Below, in pieces: positions 43,246-52,084 of a stretch of 64,000 nucleotides of DNA (its first letter is position 1; every line of letters begins with the position of its first letter). Source of the DNA: Lysobacter stagni (GTDB lineage: Bacteria > Pseudomonadota > Gammaproteobacteria > Xanthomonadales > Xanthomonadaceae); the NCBI RefSeq assembly GCF_030053425.1, contig NZ_JASGBI010000001.1, positions 2,054,001-2,118,000 of the forward strand, in the 5' to 3' direction. The notes beneath the pieces were generated by a model. It searched no databases and had not been told where the DNA came from. It worked only from the letters and a program-made list of their open reading frames with translations. The translations under genes were made by a program, and so were the position numbers.

Positions 43246-44049
43246 TCAGGCCGCGCTTTCGAGGCGGTCCGGGTGTGAATACACGTTCAGCGAGTCCCCG
43301 CGCGCGAACGCGGCCAGCGTGAGCCCGGCCGCCTGCGCGGTGCGGATGGCCAGGTCGGTCGGTGCGGAGATGGCCACCAGCACGCCGATGCCGGCGGTGG
43401 CGGCCTTGTGCACGATCTCGTACGACGCGCGTGATGTGACGACGGCGAAGCCGTCGTCGGCGCGCAACGCCGGTTCGCTCCGCGCCATCGCGCCGATGAG
43501 TTTGTCCAGCGCGTTGTGGCGTCCCACGTCCTCGCGCACCAGCAGGCCGTGCTTCGATGCGAACGCGGCGGCGTGCACGCCACCGCTGAGCGCGTTGAGC
43601 GGCTGCTGGCCGACCAGCGCCGCGAGCGCGGCATGGATCTGCGGCATCGTCACGCGCGTCGATGCGGTCACCGGTGGCACGGGCCGCATTGCCGCCTGCA
43701 GCGACTCCACGCCGCACAGACCGCAACCGCTGCGGCCTTCCAGCCCGCGCCGGCGCGTCTCGAGCGCGTCGAACCGCGCCTGCGGGATCGCCGCGTGCAG
43801 GGCGATCCCGTCATCGCCGCGCACGACATCGACCAGGCGGAACTCGTCCGGCGTGGCAACGATGCCCTCGCTCACGGCGAAGCCCAGTGCGAAGTCTTCC
43901 AGCGCGTCGGGCGTGGCCATCATTACCGCGAACGGCGAGCCGTTATAGAGCAGCGCGACCGGCGCCTCGACGATGACGCGGTCGTCGTGCGAGGCGCGAC
44001 CGTCGCCGCTCAGGCGCAACGCCCGTACCGCGTGCAACGGCTCGTTCAT
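43246..44049 (-). CDS. fdhD: Formate dehydrogenase sulfurtransferase FdhD
   Basis: FdhD moves sulfur from a cysteine desulfurase to the molybdenum cofactor, which is required for formate dehydrogenase activity. The 267-residue protein has the key cysteine motif SGCGLCGVES near residue 110 and the segments LEDFALGFAVSEGIV, GGVHAAAF and REDVGRHNALDKLIG typical of the family. ATG 44049 overlaps the stop codon of the small upstream gene (ATGA), and that gene overlaps the oxidoreductase gene. All three are therefore one operon. Confidence 0.95.
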   Translation of the reverse strand: MNEPLHAVRALRLSGDGRASHDDRVIVEAPVALLYNGSPFAVMMATPDALEDFALGFAVSEGIVATPDEFRLVDVVRGDDGIALHAAIPQARFDALETRRRGLEGRSGCGLCGVESLQAAMRPVPPVTASTRVTMPQIHAALAALVGQQPLNALSGGVHAAAFASKHGLLVREDVGRHNALDKLIGAMARSEPALRADDGFAVVTSRASYEIVHKAATAGIGVLVAISAPTDLAIRTAQAAGLTLAAFARGDSLNVYSHPDRLESAA

Positions 44050-44282
44050 GCGTGACCGCCCAGGCGACGGCCTTTCTCGGTGAGCCACAGGCACGTGCGT
44101 TCGCCGTCCTCGCGCCGTTCGATCAGGTCCAGTCCGTCGAAGCGCGGGTCGTCTCCCAGCGCGGACAGCAGGCGCTGCAATTCGCTCAGCCCCAGATGCA
44201 TGCGCTTGGCGACGCGATGGATCGACTGGCCGTCTTCCTCGTGCAGAAGGCGCAACAGCGCGAACGCGTCGTCGTCGCTCAC
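44046..44282 (-). CDS. Small winged-helix-like protein between FDH and fdhD
   Basis: This 78-residue protein is probably a stand-alone winged helix: DDDAFALLRLLHEEDGQSIH, then RVAKRMHLGLSELQRLLSAL (recognition region) and a wing ending ERTCLWLTEKGRRLGG. It starts at GTG 44282, overlapping the stop of the oxidoreductase gene in GTGA, and its stop overlaps fdhD. No ATG is possible nearby. It might be a DNA-binding regulator or a maturation factor; the former is favoured by the MarR-like LTEKGR ending. Confidence 0.78.
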   Translation of the reverse strand: MSDDDAFALLRLLHEEDGQSIHRVAKRMHLGLSELQRLLSALGDDPRFDGLDLIERREDGERTCLWLTEKGRRLGGHA

Positions 44283-46519
44283 GACGCGCTCCGCTTCAGG
44301 CGCACCGGAATCGACTTCGATGCCGGCGTGCGTGCGCGCTCGGCGTGGTGGTCCAGCGGTACCAGCGCGTTGGTTTCGGGGAAGTAGCTGGCCAGGCAGC
44401 CGGTCGGGATGTCGTACTCGACCAGGCGGAAACCGTGCGCCGTGCGTTCGCCGTCGCTCCATACCGAGGTGATGTCGACGGTTTCGCCGTCGCGCAGGCC
44501 CAGCCGTTCGAGGTCCGTTCGCGAGATGAAGCACACGCGGCGCAACCCGTGCACGCCGCGGTAGCGGTCGTCCAGGCCGTACACGGTGGTGTTGTACTGG
44601 TCGTGCGAGCGCACGGTCATCAGGCGGAGAAGATCGCCCTGCGCACGGTGCGGGTCCAGCGGGTGCACATGGAAACCGGCCTTGCCGCTGGCGGTGGGGA
44701 ACACGCGCTCGCGGCCCGGATGATGCAGGTGGAATCCGCCGGGCACGCGCACGCGCGTGTTGAAGTCGGTGAATCCTTCGATCACCTGCGCGATGCGATC
44801 GCGGATGCGGTCGTAGTCCTCGATCAACCACAGCCACGGCGTGCGGCTGCGCGGCAACGCGGCGGCGGCCAGGCGCGCGACGATGGCCGGCTCCGACAAC
44901 AGGTGCTCCGACGCCGGCGGATTCATGCCGGAAGACAGGTGCACCATGCTCATCGAGTCTTCCACCGTCACCGCCTGCGGGCCACCGGCCTGCAGGTCGA
45001 TCTCGGTGCGGCCCAGGCACGGCAGGATCAACGCGCGTCGTCCGTGCACCAGGTGGGAGCGGTTGAGCTTGGTGCTCACATGCACGGTGAGGTCGCAACG
45101 GCGCAGCGCTTCGTGGACGCGCGCGGTATCCGGCGTGGCCGCGGCGAAGTTGCCGCCCATCGCGAAGAACACCCTGGCGCGGCCGTCGTGCATCGCCTCG
45201 ATGGCGCCGATGGTGTCGTAGCCGTGTTCGCGCGGCGGCGTGAAATCGAAGGCGGCGCCGAGGCGGTCGAGGAACGCGGGCGAGGGCTGCTCGTAGATGC
45301 CCATCGTGCGGTCGCCCTGCACGTTGGAATGGCCGCGCACCGGGCACGGGCCCGCACCGGGCTTGCCGATGTTGCCGCGCAGGAGCAGCAGGCTGGCGAG
45401 CATCTGGATCGTCGCCACGCTGCGCGCGTGCTGGGTGATGCCCATGCCCCAGCACAGGATGGTGGCGTCGCTGGCGATGTAGGTGCGCGCGGCCTGTTCG
45501 AGTTGCGCGCGCGTCAGGCCCGATTCGCGTTCGAGCGCATCCCAGGGCGTGGCGCGCATGGCGGCGTCGAACGCGTCGTAACCGTGCGTGTGCGCGGCGA
45601 CGAAGGCGCGGTCCACCGTGCCCGATTCGACCACGGCCTTGCACAGCGCGGTGGCCACCGCCAGGTCGCCACCGATGCGCGGCTGGTAGTACTCCGAGGC
45701 GATCTGCGTGGACGAACCACCCAGCATGTCGGCGGGCGATTGCGGGTTGGCGAAGCGTTCCAGCCCGCGTTCGCGCAGCGGATTGAACGCGACGATGCGG
45801 CAGCCGCGGCGCGCGGCGCTGCGCAGTTCGCCCAGCATGCGCGGATGGTTGGTGCCAGGGTTCTGCCCGAAGATGAAGATGGCCTGGGCGAGTTCGAAAT
45901 CCTCCAGCGTCACCGAACCCTTGCCGCTGCCCAGCTGTTCGGTCAGCGCGACGCCCGAGGCCTCGTGGCACATGTTCGAGCAGTCGGGCAGATTGTTGGT
46001 GCCGAATTCGCGCACGAACAGCTGGTACAGGAACGCCGCCTCGTTCGAGGTGCGCCCGGAGGTGTAGAAGATCGCTTCGTCCGGCGAAGCCAGCGCGTCG
46101 AGTGCTTCGGCGATCGTCGCGAATGCCTCGTCCCATCCGATCGGACGGTAGGTGTCGCTGTTGGCGTCGTACGCCATCGGCTCGGTCAGGCGGCCCTGCG
46201 CCTCCAGGAAATGATCGTCCTGCGACGCGAGCCAGCCGACCGCGTGCTGGTCGAAGAACCCACGCGTGACGCGCCGCGAGGTCGCTTCGTTGGCGACGGC
46301 CTTGACGCCGTTCTCGCAGAATTCGAAGGTGGAATGCGGATTGCGGTCGGGCCATGCGCAGCCGGGGCAGTCGAATCCGCGCGGCTGGTTGGCGCGCAGC
46401 AGCGTGCCGGCGCCCTTCATCACGACCTGCTGCTCGCGCAGCGCCTGCCAGGAACTCTTCAGTGCATCCCAGCCACCGGCGGGCTTGTCGTAGGTGTCGA
46501 TGGCGTTCTTGTCGGACAT
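44279..46519 (-). CDS. FdhF/YdeP-family molybdopterin oxidoreductase
   Basis: This 746-residue cytoplasmic molybdopterin oxidoreductase is of the formate-dehydrogenase-like YdeP group. Three cysteines (Cys51, Cys54, Cys68 in CPGC and FCENG) lie in the Fe-S region; the fourth ligand expected for a classic 4Fe-4S site is not obvious. Other conserved segments are FYTSGRTSNEAAFLYQLFVR, DCSNMCHEASG at about 179-189, ILCWGMGITQHARSV, GNIGKPGAGPCPVRGHSNVQ and the C-terminal LMTVRSHDQYNTTVYGLDD. It is the first gene of the operon with the small winged-helix gene and fdhD. Formate is a plausible substrate but unproven for this group. Confidence 0.92.
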   Translation of the reverse strand: MSDKNAIDTYDKPAGGWDALKSSWQALREQQVVMKGAGTLLRANQPRGFDCPGCAWPDRNPHSTFEFCENGVKAVANEATSRRVTRGFFDQHAVGWLASQDDHFLEAQGRLTEPMAYDANSDTYRPIGWDEAFATIAEALDALASPDEAIFYTSGRTSNEAAFLYQLFVREFGTNNLPDCSNMCHEASGVALTEQLGSGKGSVTLEDFELAQAIFIFGQNPGTNHPRMLGELRSAARRGCRIVAFNPLRERGLERFANPQSPADMLGGSSTQIASEYYQPRIGGDLAVATALCKAVVESGTVDRAFVAAHTHGYDAFDAAMRATPWDALERESGLTRAQLEQAARTYIASDATILCWGMGITQHARSVATIQMLASLLLLRGNIGKPGAGPCPVRGHSNVQGDRTMGIYEQPSPAFLDRLGAAFDFTPPREHGYDTIGAIEAMHDGRARVFFAMGGNFAAATPDTARVHEALRRCDLTVHVSTKLNRSHLVHGRRALILPCLGRTEIDLQAGGPQAVTVEDSMSMVHLSSGMNPPASEHLLSEPAIVARLAAAALPRSRTPWLWLIEDYDRIRDRIAQVIEGFTDFNTRVRVPGGFHLHHPGRERVFPTASGKAGFHVHPLDPHRAQGDLLRLMTVRSHDQYNTTVYGLDDRYRGVHGLRRVCFISRTDLERLGLRDGETVDITSVWSDGERTAHGFRLVEYDIPTGCLASYFPETNALVPLDHHAERARTPASKSIPVRLKRSAS

Positions 46520-46646
46520 CGTTTCCGGGCCGTGCGGCCTGTATTGGCAGCGTAATCATAGGCCCGCGCGCCTTGTCCGGCGATGACGGCGGATGAAAGG
46601 CACACGCTGCGATGGCATAGTCCCGCCCTGACTGGAGGAGACCCTG

Positions 46647-47534
46647 ATGCGCCGTTTCGTTCCCCTGCTGTGCCTGTTGCTCGCGGCGGCACCCGCGTGG
46701 GCGCAAACGTGTCCGCCCGACGGATGGACGCGTGAGCAACTGGTGGTGCTGAAGCAGTCCGGCTTCGCGGTGGCCGATACCGGGCAGCGGCACGCGCTGG
46801 CCCTGGGCCTGGCCGAATGCCTGGGCACGAACGACGCCGAACTGCGCGACGGCATCGCCTACGAGGCGCTGGCCGCCTGGATGCGCAAGGGCGAGCTGTC
46901 GACGGAAACCCTGCGCGCGCTGCGCGAACGGCTCTATTCGATGCTCGGCGAAGCGGACCAGGACGGTTTCGCCTGGCCCTTCGCCGCACTGGCGCTGTCG
47001 GAAGTGGCGCGCACCGATCGCGTGTCGCCCTGGATGACGCCGGCCGAGCGCGCCACGATGGTGCTGCGTGCGACCACGTACCTGGAATCGGTGCGCGACT
47101 ACCGTGGCTTCGATCCTGCGACAGGCTGGCGCCATGGGGTCGCGCACGGTTCCGACTGGCTGATGCAGTTGAGCCTCAACCCGGCGCTGGACGGGCCGCA
47201 ACTGCACCGCATCCTGGATGCGGTGTCCGCACAGGTGGTGCCCGCAGCCGGTATCGCGTACGTGCATGGCGAGCCGCAGCGGCTTGCGGCGCCGGTGGTG
47301 TTCGCCGCCCAGCGCGGCGTGCTCGACGAGAACGGCTGGAAGGCGTGGTTCGCCGCGCTGTTGCCACGGTTGGGCGATCCATCGCTGGCATGGCGCGATC
47401 CGCAATGGCTCGCGCGCCGCCACGATCTGGTCGCGTTCCTGCAGGCGGTGTACGTCGAGGCGGACCAGTCGGAAGACAAGCGCATGCGCGCGGTGTTGCC
47501 CGGAGTGGTGGCGGCGCTGAAAGCGCTGCCCTGA
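46647..47534 (+). CDS. Exported DUF2785-family protein
   Basis: This 295-residue protein has a signal peptide (cleavage after AWA) and an all-helical domain matching DUF2785: YEALAAWMRKGELSTETLRA, FAALALSEVARTDRVSPWMT, FDPATGWRHGVAHGSDWLMQ and HDLVAFLQAVYVEAD. The GWRHGVAHGSD segment is the most conserved-looking part. The function is unknown. GGAGGAGA lies just ahead of ATG 46647. It diverges from the formate-dehydrogenase-like operon. Confidence 0.85.
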   Translation: MRRFVPLLCLLLAAAPAWAQTCPPDGWTREQLVVLKQSGFAVADTGQRHALALGLAECLGTNDAELRDGIAYEALAAWMRKGELSTETLRALRERLYSMLGEADQDGFAWPFAALALSEVARTDRVSPWMTPAERATMVLRATTYLESVRDYRGFDPATGWRHGVAHGSDWLMQLSLNPALDGPQLHRILDAVSAQVVPAAGIAYVHGEPQRLAAPVVFAAQRGVLDENGWKAWFAALLPRLGDPSLAWRDPQWLARRHDLVAFLQAVYVEADQSEDKRMRAVLPGVVAALKALP

Positions 47535-47625
47535 ATCGACACCGGCACGAATCGGACGATTCCGATTCACGCCACCGCAGTGTGTCGGGAGCATAGGCCG
47601 ATCCCTCGGTCTGACGGTTCCGGAC

Positions 47626-47862
47626 ATGGCCTTTTGCAGCGATTCGATCTTCCGGCACAGGCCGTGTTCCGGCTGCGGAGGCATCGAGCAGCGTTCCCTG
47701 CACGGCGCCCCATCGGCAACGCTGCGCGGATTCGAGTTTCCGGTGTTCACGTGGCTGCAGGAACAGGCGCCCACGCACACGCTGCATTTCGTGGTGATCG
47801 ACCAGGGCGAGCGGCGCTTCTGCTTCCGCGTGCGGCGGCGCCGGCAGTCCGGCCCGCTGTGA
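47626..47862 (+). CDS. Small hypothetical protein
   Basis: This possible 78-residue protein begins MAFCSDSIFRHRPCSGCGGI and contains a CxxC pair and a second half with beta-strand character (HTLHFVVIDQGERRFCFRVR). I see no clear ribosome site, and other frames are also open over the region, so its reality is uncertain. It ends 3 bases before the convergent acidic protein gene. Confidence 0.4.
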   Translation: MAFCSDSIFRHRPCSGCGGIEQRSLHGAPSATLRGFEFPVFTWLQEQAPTHTLHFVVIDQGERRFCFRVRRRRQSGPL

Positions 47863-47865
47863 AGC

Positions 47866-48159
47866 TCAGTTGTCCTCGGTGTCGAATTCCACCAGCACGT
47901 CCAGGTCGAACGCCAGCGCTTCCACCGCATCGCGAACGCGGTTGGCGGTAGCCAGGTTCGGTGCGTCTATCTCGAGCGAATGCTGCCCCGGGCCCTGATC
48001 GTCCGGCAGCCCGGCCGAGCTGGAATCGTCGTCGTCCATGTGCGGCATGAGGTCGTCGACTTCCTCGATGTGTTCGATGCCGTCGAGGCTGGTGAGCAGG
48101 TTGCTGATGGCGCGGACGTCGTCGTCGCTGCCGGTCACTCGAAGTCGCAACATGGGCAT
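47866..48159 (-). CDS. Small acidic protein with ACT-like fold
   Basis: This 97-residue protein is not a recognised family. It starts with a beta-alpha-beta pattern (MLRLRVTGSDDDVRAISNLL, then IEHIEEVDDL), continues through a very acidic linker (HMDDDDSSSAG), and ends in a second alpha-beta unit (ATANRVRDAVEALAFDLDVL). The overall pattern suggests a ferredoxin-like or ACT-like fold. The start could be ATG 48159 or, two codons later, 48153. It diverges from speG. Confidence 0.68.
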   Translation of the reverse strand: MPMLRLRVTGSDDDVRAISNLLTSLDGIEHIEEVDDLMPHMDDDDSSSAGLPDDQGPGQHSLEIDAPNLATANRVRDAVEALAFDLDVLVEFDTEDN

Positions 48160-48268
48160 GGCACGGTCCTGCATCGCTGTGGAGCCTGTGTGGCAGGCTA
48201 TTGAGCCTTCGGGCAAGACGGTGTGATGGCGGTATGCGTCCGTCACGTGGCAGGAGTAGGGTACGCGC

Positions 48269-48853
48269 ATGAACACGATGGCCCATGCTCCCGGTGTCAC
48301 CCTGCGGCCGCTGGAACGCGGCGACCTGCATTTCGTCCACCTGCTCAACAACAACCGCAGCGTGATGGGTTACTGGTTCGAGGAGCCGTACGAATCGTTC
48401 GTCGAACTCGAAGAGCTGTATCGCAAGCACATCCACGACCAGTCAGAACGCCGCTTCATCGTGGAGGACGCTTCGCACGAACGCGTGGGGCTGGTGGAAC
48501 TGGTGGAGATCGACCAGCTCCACCGGCGCGCGGAGTTCCTCATCATGATTTCACCCGAGCAGCAGGGTCGCGGCTATGCGCGTGCGGCGACGCGGCTGGC
48601 CATCCACTACGCCTTCCGCGTGCTGAACCTCTACAAGCTCTATCTGCTGGTCGACGTCGACAACGCGCGCGCCATCCGCATCTATGAAGATGCCGGCTTC
48701 CGGCGCGAGGGCGTGCTGATCGAGGAATTCTTCAGCGACGGGCGCTACCACGACGTGGTGCGCATGTGTCAGTTCCAGCGGGAGGCATTGCAACGCGACC
48801 CGCCGGACCGGCGCGGCCACGTAATCGTCGAGGAACGCACGGCGCCGCCATAG
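48269..48853 (+). CDS. speG: Spermidine N1-acetyltransferase (SpeG)
   Basis: SpeG acetylates spermidine and spermine with acetyl-CoA, limiting polyamine toxicity. The 194-residue protein follows E. coli SpeG closely along its length: [33 protein letters not shown], then the acetyl-CoA loop [20 protein letters not shown] and [12 protein letters not shown]. The C-terminal 15-20 residues (basic, Pro-rich) are extra. It forms a cytoplasmic dodecamer in characterised species. A stem-loop overlaps the stop codon. Confidence 0.94.
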   Translation: MNTMAHAPGVTLRPLERGDLHFVHLLNNNRSVMGYWFEEPYESFVELEELYRKHIHDQSERRFIVEDASHERVGLVELVEIDQLHRRAEFLIMISPEQQGRGYARAATRLAIHYAFRVLNLYKLYLLVDVDNARAIRIYEDAGFRREGVLIEEFFSDGRYHDVVRMCQFQREALQRDPPDRRGHVIVEERTAPP

Positions 48854-48861
48854 GGCGGCGC
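48842..48861 (+). terminator. Stem-loop overlapping the speG stop codon
   Basis: GCGCCGCC and GGCGGCGC form a perfect 8-bp stem with a 4-base loop, and the stop codon lies within it. It probably acts as a terminator for the convergent speG and cyclophilin genes; no U-tract is present. Confidence 0.45.
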
Positions 48862-48883
48862 GCTGGCCCGGGACGTGCGCGTC

Positions 48884-49888
48884 TCAGCGCGCCTTGGGCT
48901 TGGCCTTCGCTTTCGGCTTGGGTTTGGGCTTGGCCTTTTCGGCTACCGCCTTGGGCGGCGGGGCGCGCGTGGGCAGCGGCACGTTGCACAGGTCGATGTG
49001 GTTGGCCATGTGCTTGTACCACTCGTCGCGACGGTTGCGCCGCGCTTCGACGAGCTCGGTGAACAGCGGCGTGTCGGTGCGCAGCACTTCGATCGGCACG
49101 CGCTCCTTCTTCGGAACTTCCGAGGCCAGGCGCACCGCCTTGATCGGCGCGCGCTGCGCGGGATCTTCGTAGAAGCCCAGCGGGCCGGTGCCGCGTGGCA
49201 GCACCGACAGCAGTTCCATGCCCTGGAGCACCCGGCCCACCACGGTGATGTTGCGATCCAGCTGGCGTGGCGACTGGCCGATCACGACATAGAGCTCGGT
49301 GCCGTTGCTGGAATCGGCGGCCACGTCGCGACCCGCTCCGACGGTGCCGTAGCAATGGGCCAGCCAGGCGGCGTCCGCGCCGGGATCGCGTCCGGCCGGG
49401 AAACCGCCGGCGAAGCCCACTTCGGGTGCCCAGCCGTCCGCGTCGGGCAGGCGATCGAATGCCACGCCCTGCGCCTTGCGTGCGAATTCCGCCGGCAGCT
49501 TGGCCTTGGTGCCGCGGCCGAGCGGCTTGCGATCCTTGTCTTCCTGCGCCGGATCGCCCCACTGCACGACGAAGTTGTCCTGCGAGCGGTTGATGCTCAT
49601 GCCGTTCCAGTAGCCGTTCTTGGCCAGGGCGCGGATGTTGGCGACGTGGGCCGGCGCGAATGCGGGCGCCAGTTCGATCACCACACGGCCGCGCTCGAGG
49701 TCCACGTACAGCGTGTTCTTCGCGTCCGGCGTGCGCCAGTCGGACGGCTTGGAGGCGTCGAGGATTTCCTGCATCGAGCGCGGCTTGCCGGCCGGTGCTG
49801 CGTCCTCTCCGGACGCATGGGCCAGCGGCAGCGCGGCCAGCAGTGCGGCACAGAGCAGTGTGGACGCCCACGAATGCGGCTTTGACAC
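48884..49888 (-). CDS. Periplasmic cyclophilin-type peptidyl-prolyl isomerase
   Basis: This 334-residue cyclophilin-domain protein catalyses cis-trans isomerisation of prolyl bonds. After a signal peptide ([19 protein letters not shown]) come the cyclophilin segments [40 protein letters not shown] and the [20 protein letters not shown] segment. The tail is a Lys/Pro/Ala-rich repeat ([15 protein letters not shown]), unusual for the family and possibly anionic-polymer-binding. I choose GTG 49888 because AAGGGGA lies 6 bases upstream and it gives a normal signal peptide; an ATG at 49942 would add 18 residues ahead of it. Confidence 0.83.
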   Translation of the reverse strand: MSKPHSWASTLLCAALLAALPLAHASGEDAAPAGKPRSMQEILDASKPSDWRTPDAKNTLYVDLERGRVVIELAPAFAPAHVANIRALAKNGYWNGMSINRSQDNFVVQWGDPAQEDKDRKPLGRGTKAKLPAEFARKAQGVAFDRLPDADGWAPEVGFAGGFPAGRDPGADAAWLAHCYGTVGAGRDVAADSSNGTELYVVIGQSPRQLDRNITVVGRVLQGMELLSVLPRGTGPLGFYEDPAQRAPIKAVRLASEVPKKERVPIEVLRTDTPLFTELVEARRNRRDEWYKHMANHIDLCNVPLPTRAPPPKAVAEKAKPKPKPKAKAKPKAR

Positions 49889-50011
49889 GACGGATCCCCT
49901 TATCCCTTCGTTGAACGCACGATTCTGGCCCAGCCCACGCATGGGCGGCCAGTCCCATCGGCGGGAAACGTGCGGAGCGTCAGAGGACCGGCCACCGGAC
50001 CGTAGAAGGGC

Positions 50012-50500
50012 TCAGGCGGATGCGCCGTTGTGTCCGCTGCGCGTCGCCCGCGTCCGCGCGGCCTTCTTCGCGCCAGCGCTGCGCGAGGCGGAGGTGCGGG
50101 ACGTCTTCTTCGCCACTTTCGTTGCCGCCTTCCTGGCCACGGTCTTTTTCGCCACTTTCCGCGCGGTCTTGCTGGCGGCCTTCTTCGTCGCCTTGCGTGG
50201 CGTCTTCTTCGCTGCCCTCCTTGCGGTCTTCTTCGCAACCTTCCTGGTTGCCTTCTTCGTGGCCTTCTTCGTGGCCTTCTTAGCGGATTTGCGCGCCCCG
50301 GTCTTTTTGGCCGCGGTCTTCTTTGCGCCCTTGCGACCCGAGCCGCTGAGACGGCCGCCACCACTCATCTTGTTCACCGTGGCCCATGCGATGCGCTCGG
50401 CATCCGCCTCGGACCGGCCTTCCTTGCGTTCGCTTTCCTCGATGTGCTCGGCCTGGCGCTTCTGCTTGTCGGTGTATGCGGATTTGTCGCCCCGGGGCAT
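50012..50500 (-). CDS. Histone-H1-like Lys/Ala-rich DNA-binding protein
   Basis: This 162-residue protein has two parts. The N-terminal 50 residues (YTDKQKRQAEHIEESERKEG, then ADAERIAWATVNKMSGGG) form a helical domain seen in small bacterial plasmid-stabilisation-like proteins. The rest is a long Lys/Ala/Thr/Arg-rich tail with KKATKKA- and AARKVAKK-type repeats like eukaryotic H1 or AlgP. Such tails bind DNA non-specifically. Tail length varies readily by slippage in this kind of gene. The start at 50500 is the family start. Confidence 0.85.
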   Translation of the reverse strand: MPRGDKSAYTDKQKRQAEHIEESERKEGRSEADAERIAWATVNKMSGGGRLSGSGRKGAKKTAAKKTGARKSAKKATKKATKKATRKVAKKTARRAAKKTPRKATKKAASKTARKVAKKTVARKAATKVAKKTSRTSASRSAGAKKAARTRATRSGHNGASA

Positions 50501-50602
50501 GTCCACGCCTCCCGCCGCGGGATGGATGCGGCTTGAGGCCGTCTTAGCAGCCCCGCGGTGCAGGGCGCGCAACGGCCTGACCGGTGTCATGACTAATGGC
50601 AG

Positions 50603-50618
50603 GTTCTGTATATAGAAC
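50603..50618. promoter_or_regulatory. Candidate PadR operator and promoter region
   Basis: GTTCTGTATATAGAAC is a near-perfect 16-base palindrome (two mismatched symmetric positions) in an AT-rich patch 64 bases before the PadR start. A TATA-rich centre inside a promoter is typical of PadR autoregulatory sites. The assignment is inferred. Confidence 0.6.
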
Positions 50619-50681
50619 TTGATAGTAGTGTGAGCCTCAATCTAGCGGGCATCCCCCGGCCCCGCGCGAGCGACCTCCGCC

Positions 50682-51047
50682 ATGACCGACCTCGACACCC
50701 ACCTGCGCAAATTCCAGAAAGAGCTCAGCGCCGGCACGGTGTCGTTGGCGCTGCTGGCGGTGCTCGCCGCGGGCGGCGAGGCGATGTACGGCTATCAGAT
50801 CGCCAAGCAGCTCGAACGCGTCGGTGAGGGCGTCCTCAGCGGCAAGCAGAGCGCGCTGTATCCGGTCCTGCGCAACCTGGAGGGCAGCGGGCTGCTCGAC
50901 AGTCATGTCGAACCCTCCGTCTCCGGTCCGCCGCGCCGGTACTACCGCATCACCGATGCCGGCCGCGCCGTGCTCCACGAATGGGCCGCCGCGTGGCGTG
51001 CGACCCGTGATTCCGTCGATTCCGTCCTGGAAGGACTCATTCCATGA
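50682..51047 (+). CDS. PadR-family transcriptional regulator
   Basis: This 121-residue PadR regulator has the winged HTH at residues 18-95: GTVSLALLAVLAAGGEAMYG, then SGKQSALYPVLRNLEGSGLL and the wing PRRYYRITDAGRAVLHEWAA. PadR proteins usually repress membrane transporters or stress genes beside them. Its stop overlaps the start of the membrane protein gene (ATGA), so the pair is translationally coupled, a frequent arrangement for PadR with DUF1700-type membrane proteins. Confidence 0.94.
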   Translation: MTDLDTHLRKFQKELSAGTVSLALLAVLAAGGEAMYGYQIAKQLERVGEGVLSGKQSALYPVLRNLEGSGLLDSHVEPSVSGPPRRYYRITDAGRAVLHEWAAAWRATRDSVDSVLEGLIP

Positions 51048-51973
51048 ACGCCTTCAACCCCAGCAACGACACCGCACGCGCCGGCCTGCCGACGACGATC
51101 CCCGAATACCTGGAACACCTGCGCCGTTCGCTGGCCGGCGCGGATCCGGCCCTGGTGCAGGACGCCCTGTACGACGCCGAGGAATACCTGCGTTCGGAAA
51201 TGGCCGAGAACCCGGGGCGAAGCGAGGCCGAGGTGATCGTCTCCGTCGCCGGCAGCTACGGTGCGCCCGACGAAGTGGCCGACATCTACCGCGACACCGA
51301 GGTGAAGGTGCAGAGCGCGCTGCGCGCACCGCCGCCGAGGCCGCGCGGTTCGTGGATCGGAAAGTTCTTCGGCGTGATCGCCGAGCCGCGCACGTACGCG
51401 TCGCTGTTCTACATGCTGCTCTCGCTGGCCACGGGCATCTTCTTCTTCACCTGGGTGGTGACGGGCATCTCGCTGTCGGCGGGTCTGGCGGTGCTGATCA
51501 TCGGCATCCCGTTCGTGATCCTGTACTTCGGGTCGGTGCGCATGCTTTCGCTGGTGGAAGGGCGCATCGTGGAGACGATGCTCGGCGAGCGCATGCCACG
51601 CCGCCCGCTGTACACGGAGCGCGGCAAGCCGCTGCTCAGCCGCATCGGCGACCTGTTCACCGACCCGCGCGTATGGGCCACTCAGCTGTATTTCCTGCTG
51701 ATGCTGCCGCTGGGCATCCTGTACTTCACGGTCGCGGTAACCGGGCTGACCGTGTCGCTGACGCTGATCGCCGCGCCGATCGCCGCGATGTTCGGTGCCG
51801 ACAGCCGCCTGTCCATCGATGGACTGGTATGGGGCGAACCGTGGCTGTATCCGGTGGCGATGCTGGCCGGCGTGATCCTGCTGTTCCTGACGCTGCATGC
51901 CGCACGCCTGGTCGGCCACCTGCACGGCCAGCTGGCCAAGCACATGCTGGTGAAGACCGCGCAGTACACCTGA
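51044..51973 (+). CDS. Putative-sensor-domain membrane protein
   Basis: This 309-residue protein has an N-terminal cytoplasmic DUF1700-like helical region (IPEYLEHLRRSLAGADPALV, YDAEEYLRSEMAE, then GAPDEVADIYRDTE) and four hydrophobic segments at about residues 125-148, 150-172, 215-238 and 260-285. The pattern fits the putative sensor domain found with PadR regulators in many bacteria. It may sense an envelope signal and act with PadR, which is an inference from coupling. The signal is unknown. Confidence 0.85.
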   Translation: MNAFNPSNDTARAGLPTTIPEYLEHLRRSLAGADPALVQDALYDAEEYLRSEMAENPGRSEAEVIVSVAGSYGAPDEVADIYRDTEVKVQSALRAPPPRPRGSWIGKFFGVIAEPRTYASLFYMLLSLATGIFFFTWVVTGISLSAGLAVLIIGIPFVILYFGSVRMLSLVEGRIVETMLGERMPRRPLYTERGKPLLSRIGDLFTDPRVWATQLYFLLMLPLGILYFTVAVTGLTVSLTLIAAPIAAMFGADSRLSIDGLVWGEPWLYPVAMLAGVILLFLTLHAARLVGHLHGQLAKHMLVKTAQYT

Positions 51974-52084
51974 GTGAAGGTCGCCTTCACGCACGGACTG
52001 CGGGCTGGTTAACAGAACCGGCGACATGCCTGGCCTACGGTGCGGACGCGGGAAGCTTGCCGCGACAATCAAAGGAGATGAGCA

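Noticed and set aside
41366..43948. 860-codon plus-strand open frame over the DUF885 and fdhD genes
   Set aside because: It lies opposite two well-supported genes, its translation is Val/Leu/Arg-rich with no recognisable motif, and codon use is that of an antisense shadow.
44046..47930. Single 1294-codon frame covering the small winged-helix gene and continuing upstream
   Set aside because: Only its last 78 codons look like a real protein. The rest is the wrong frame through the oxidoreductase gene and beyond, so the true start is GTG 44282.
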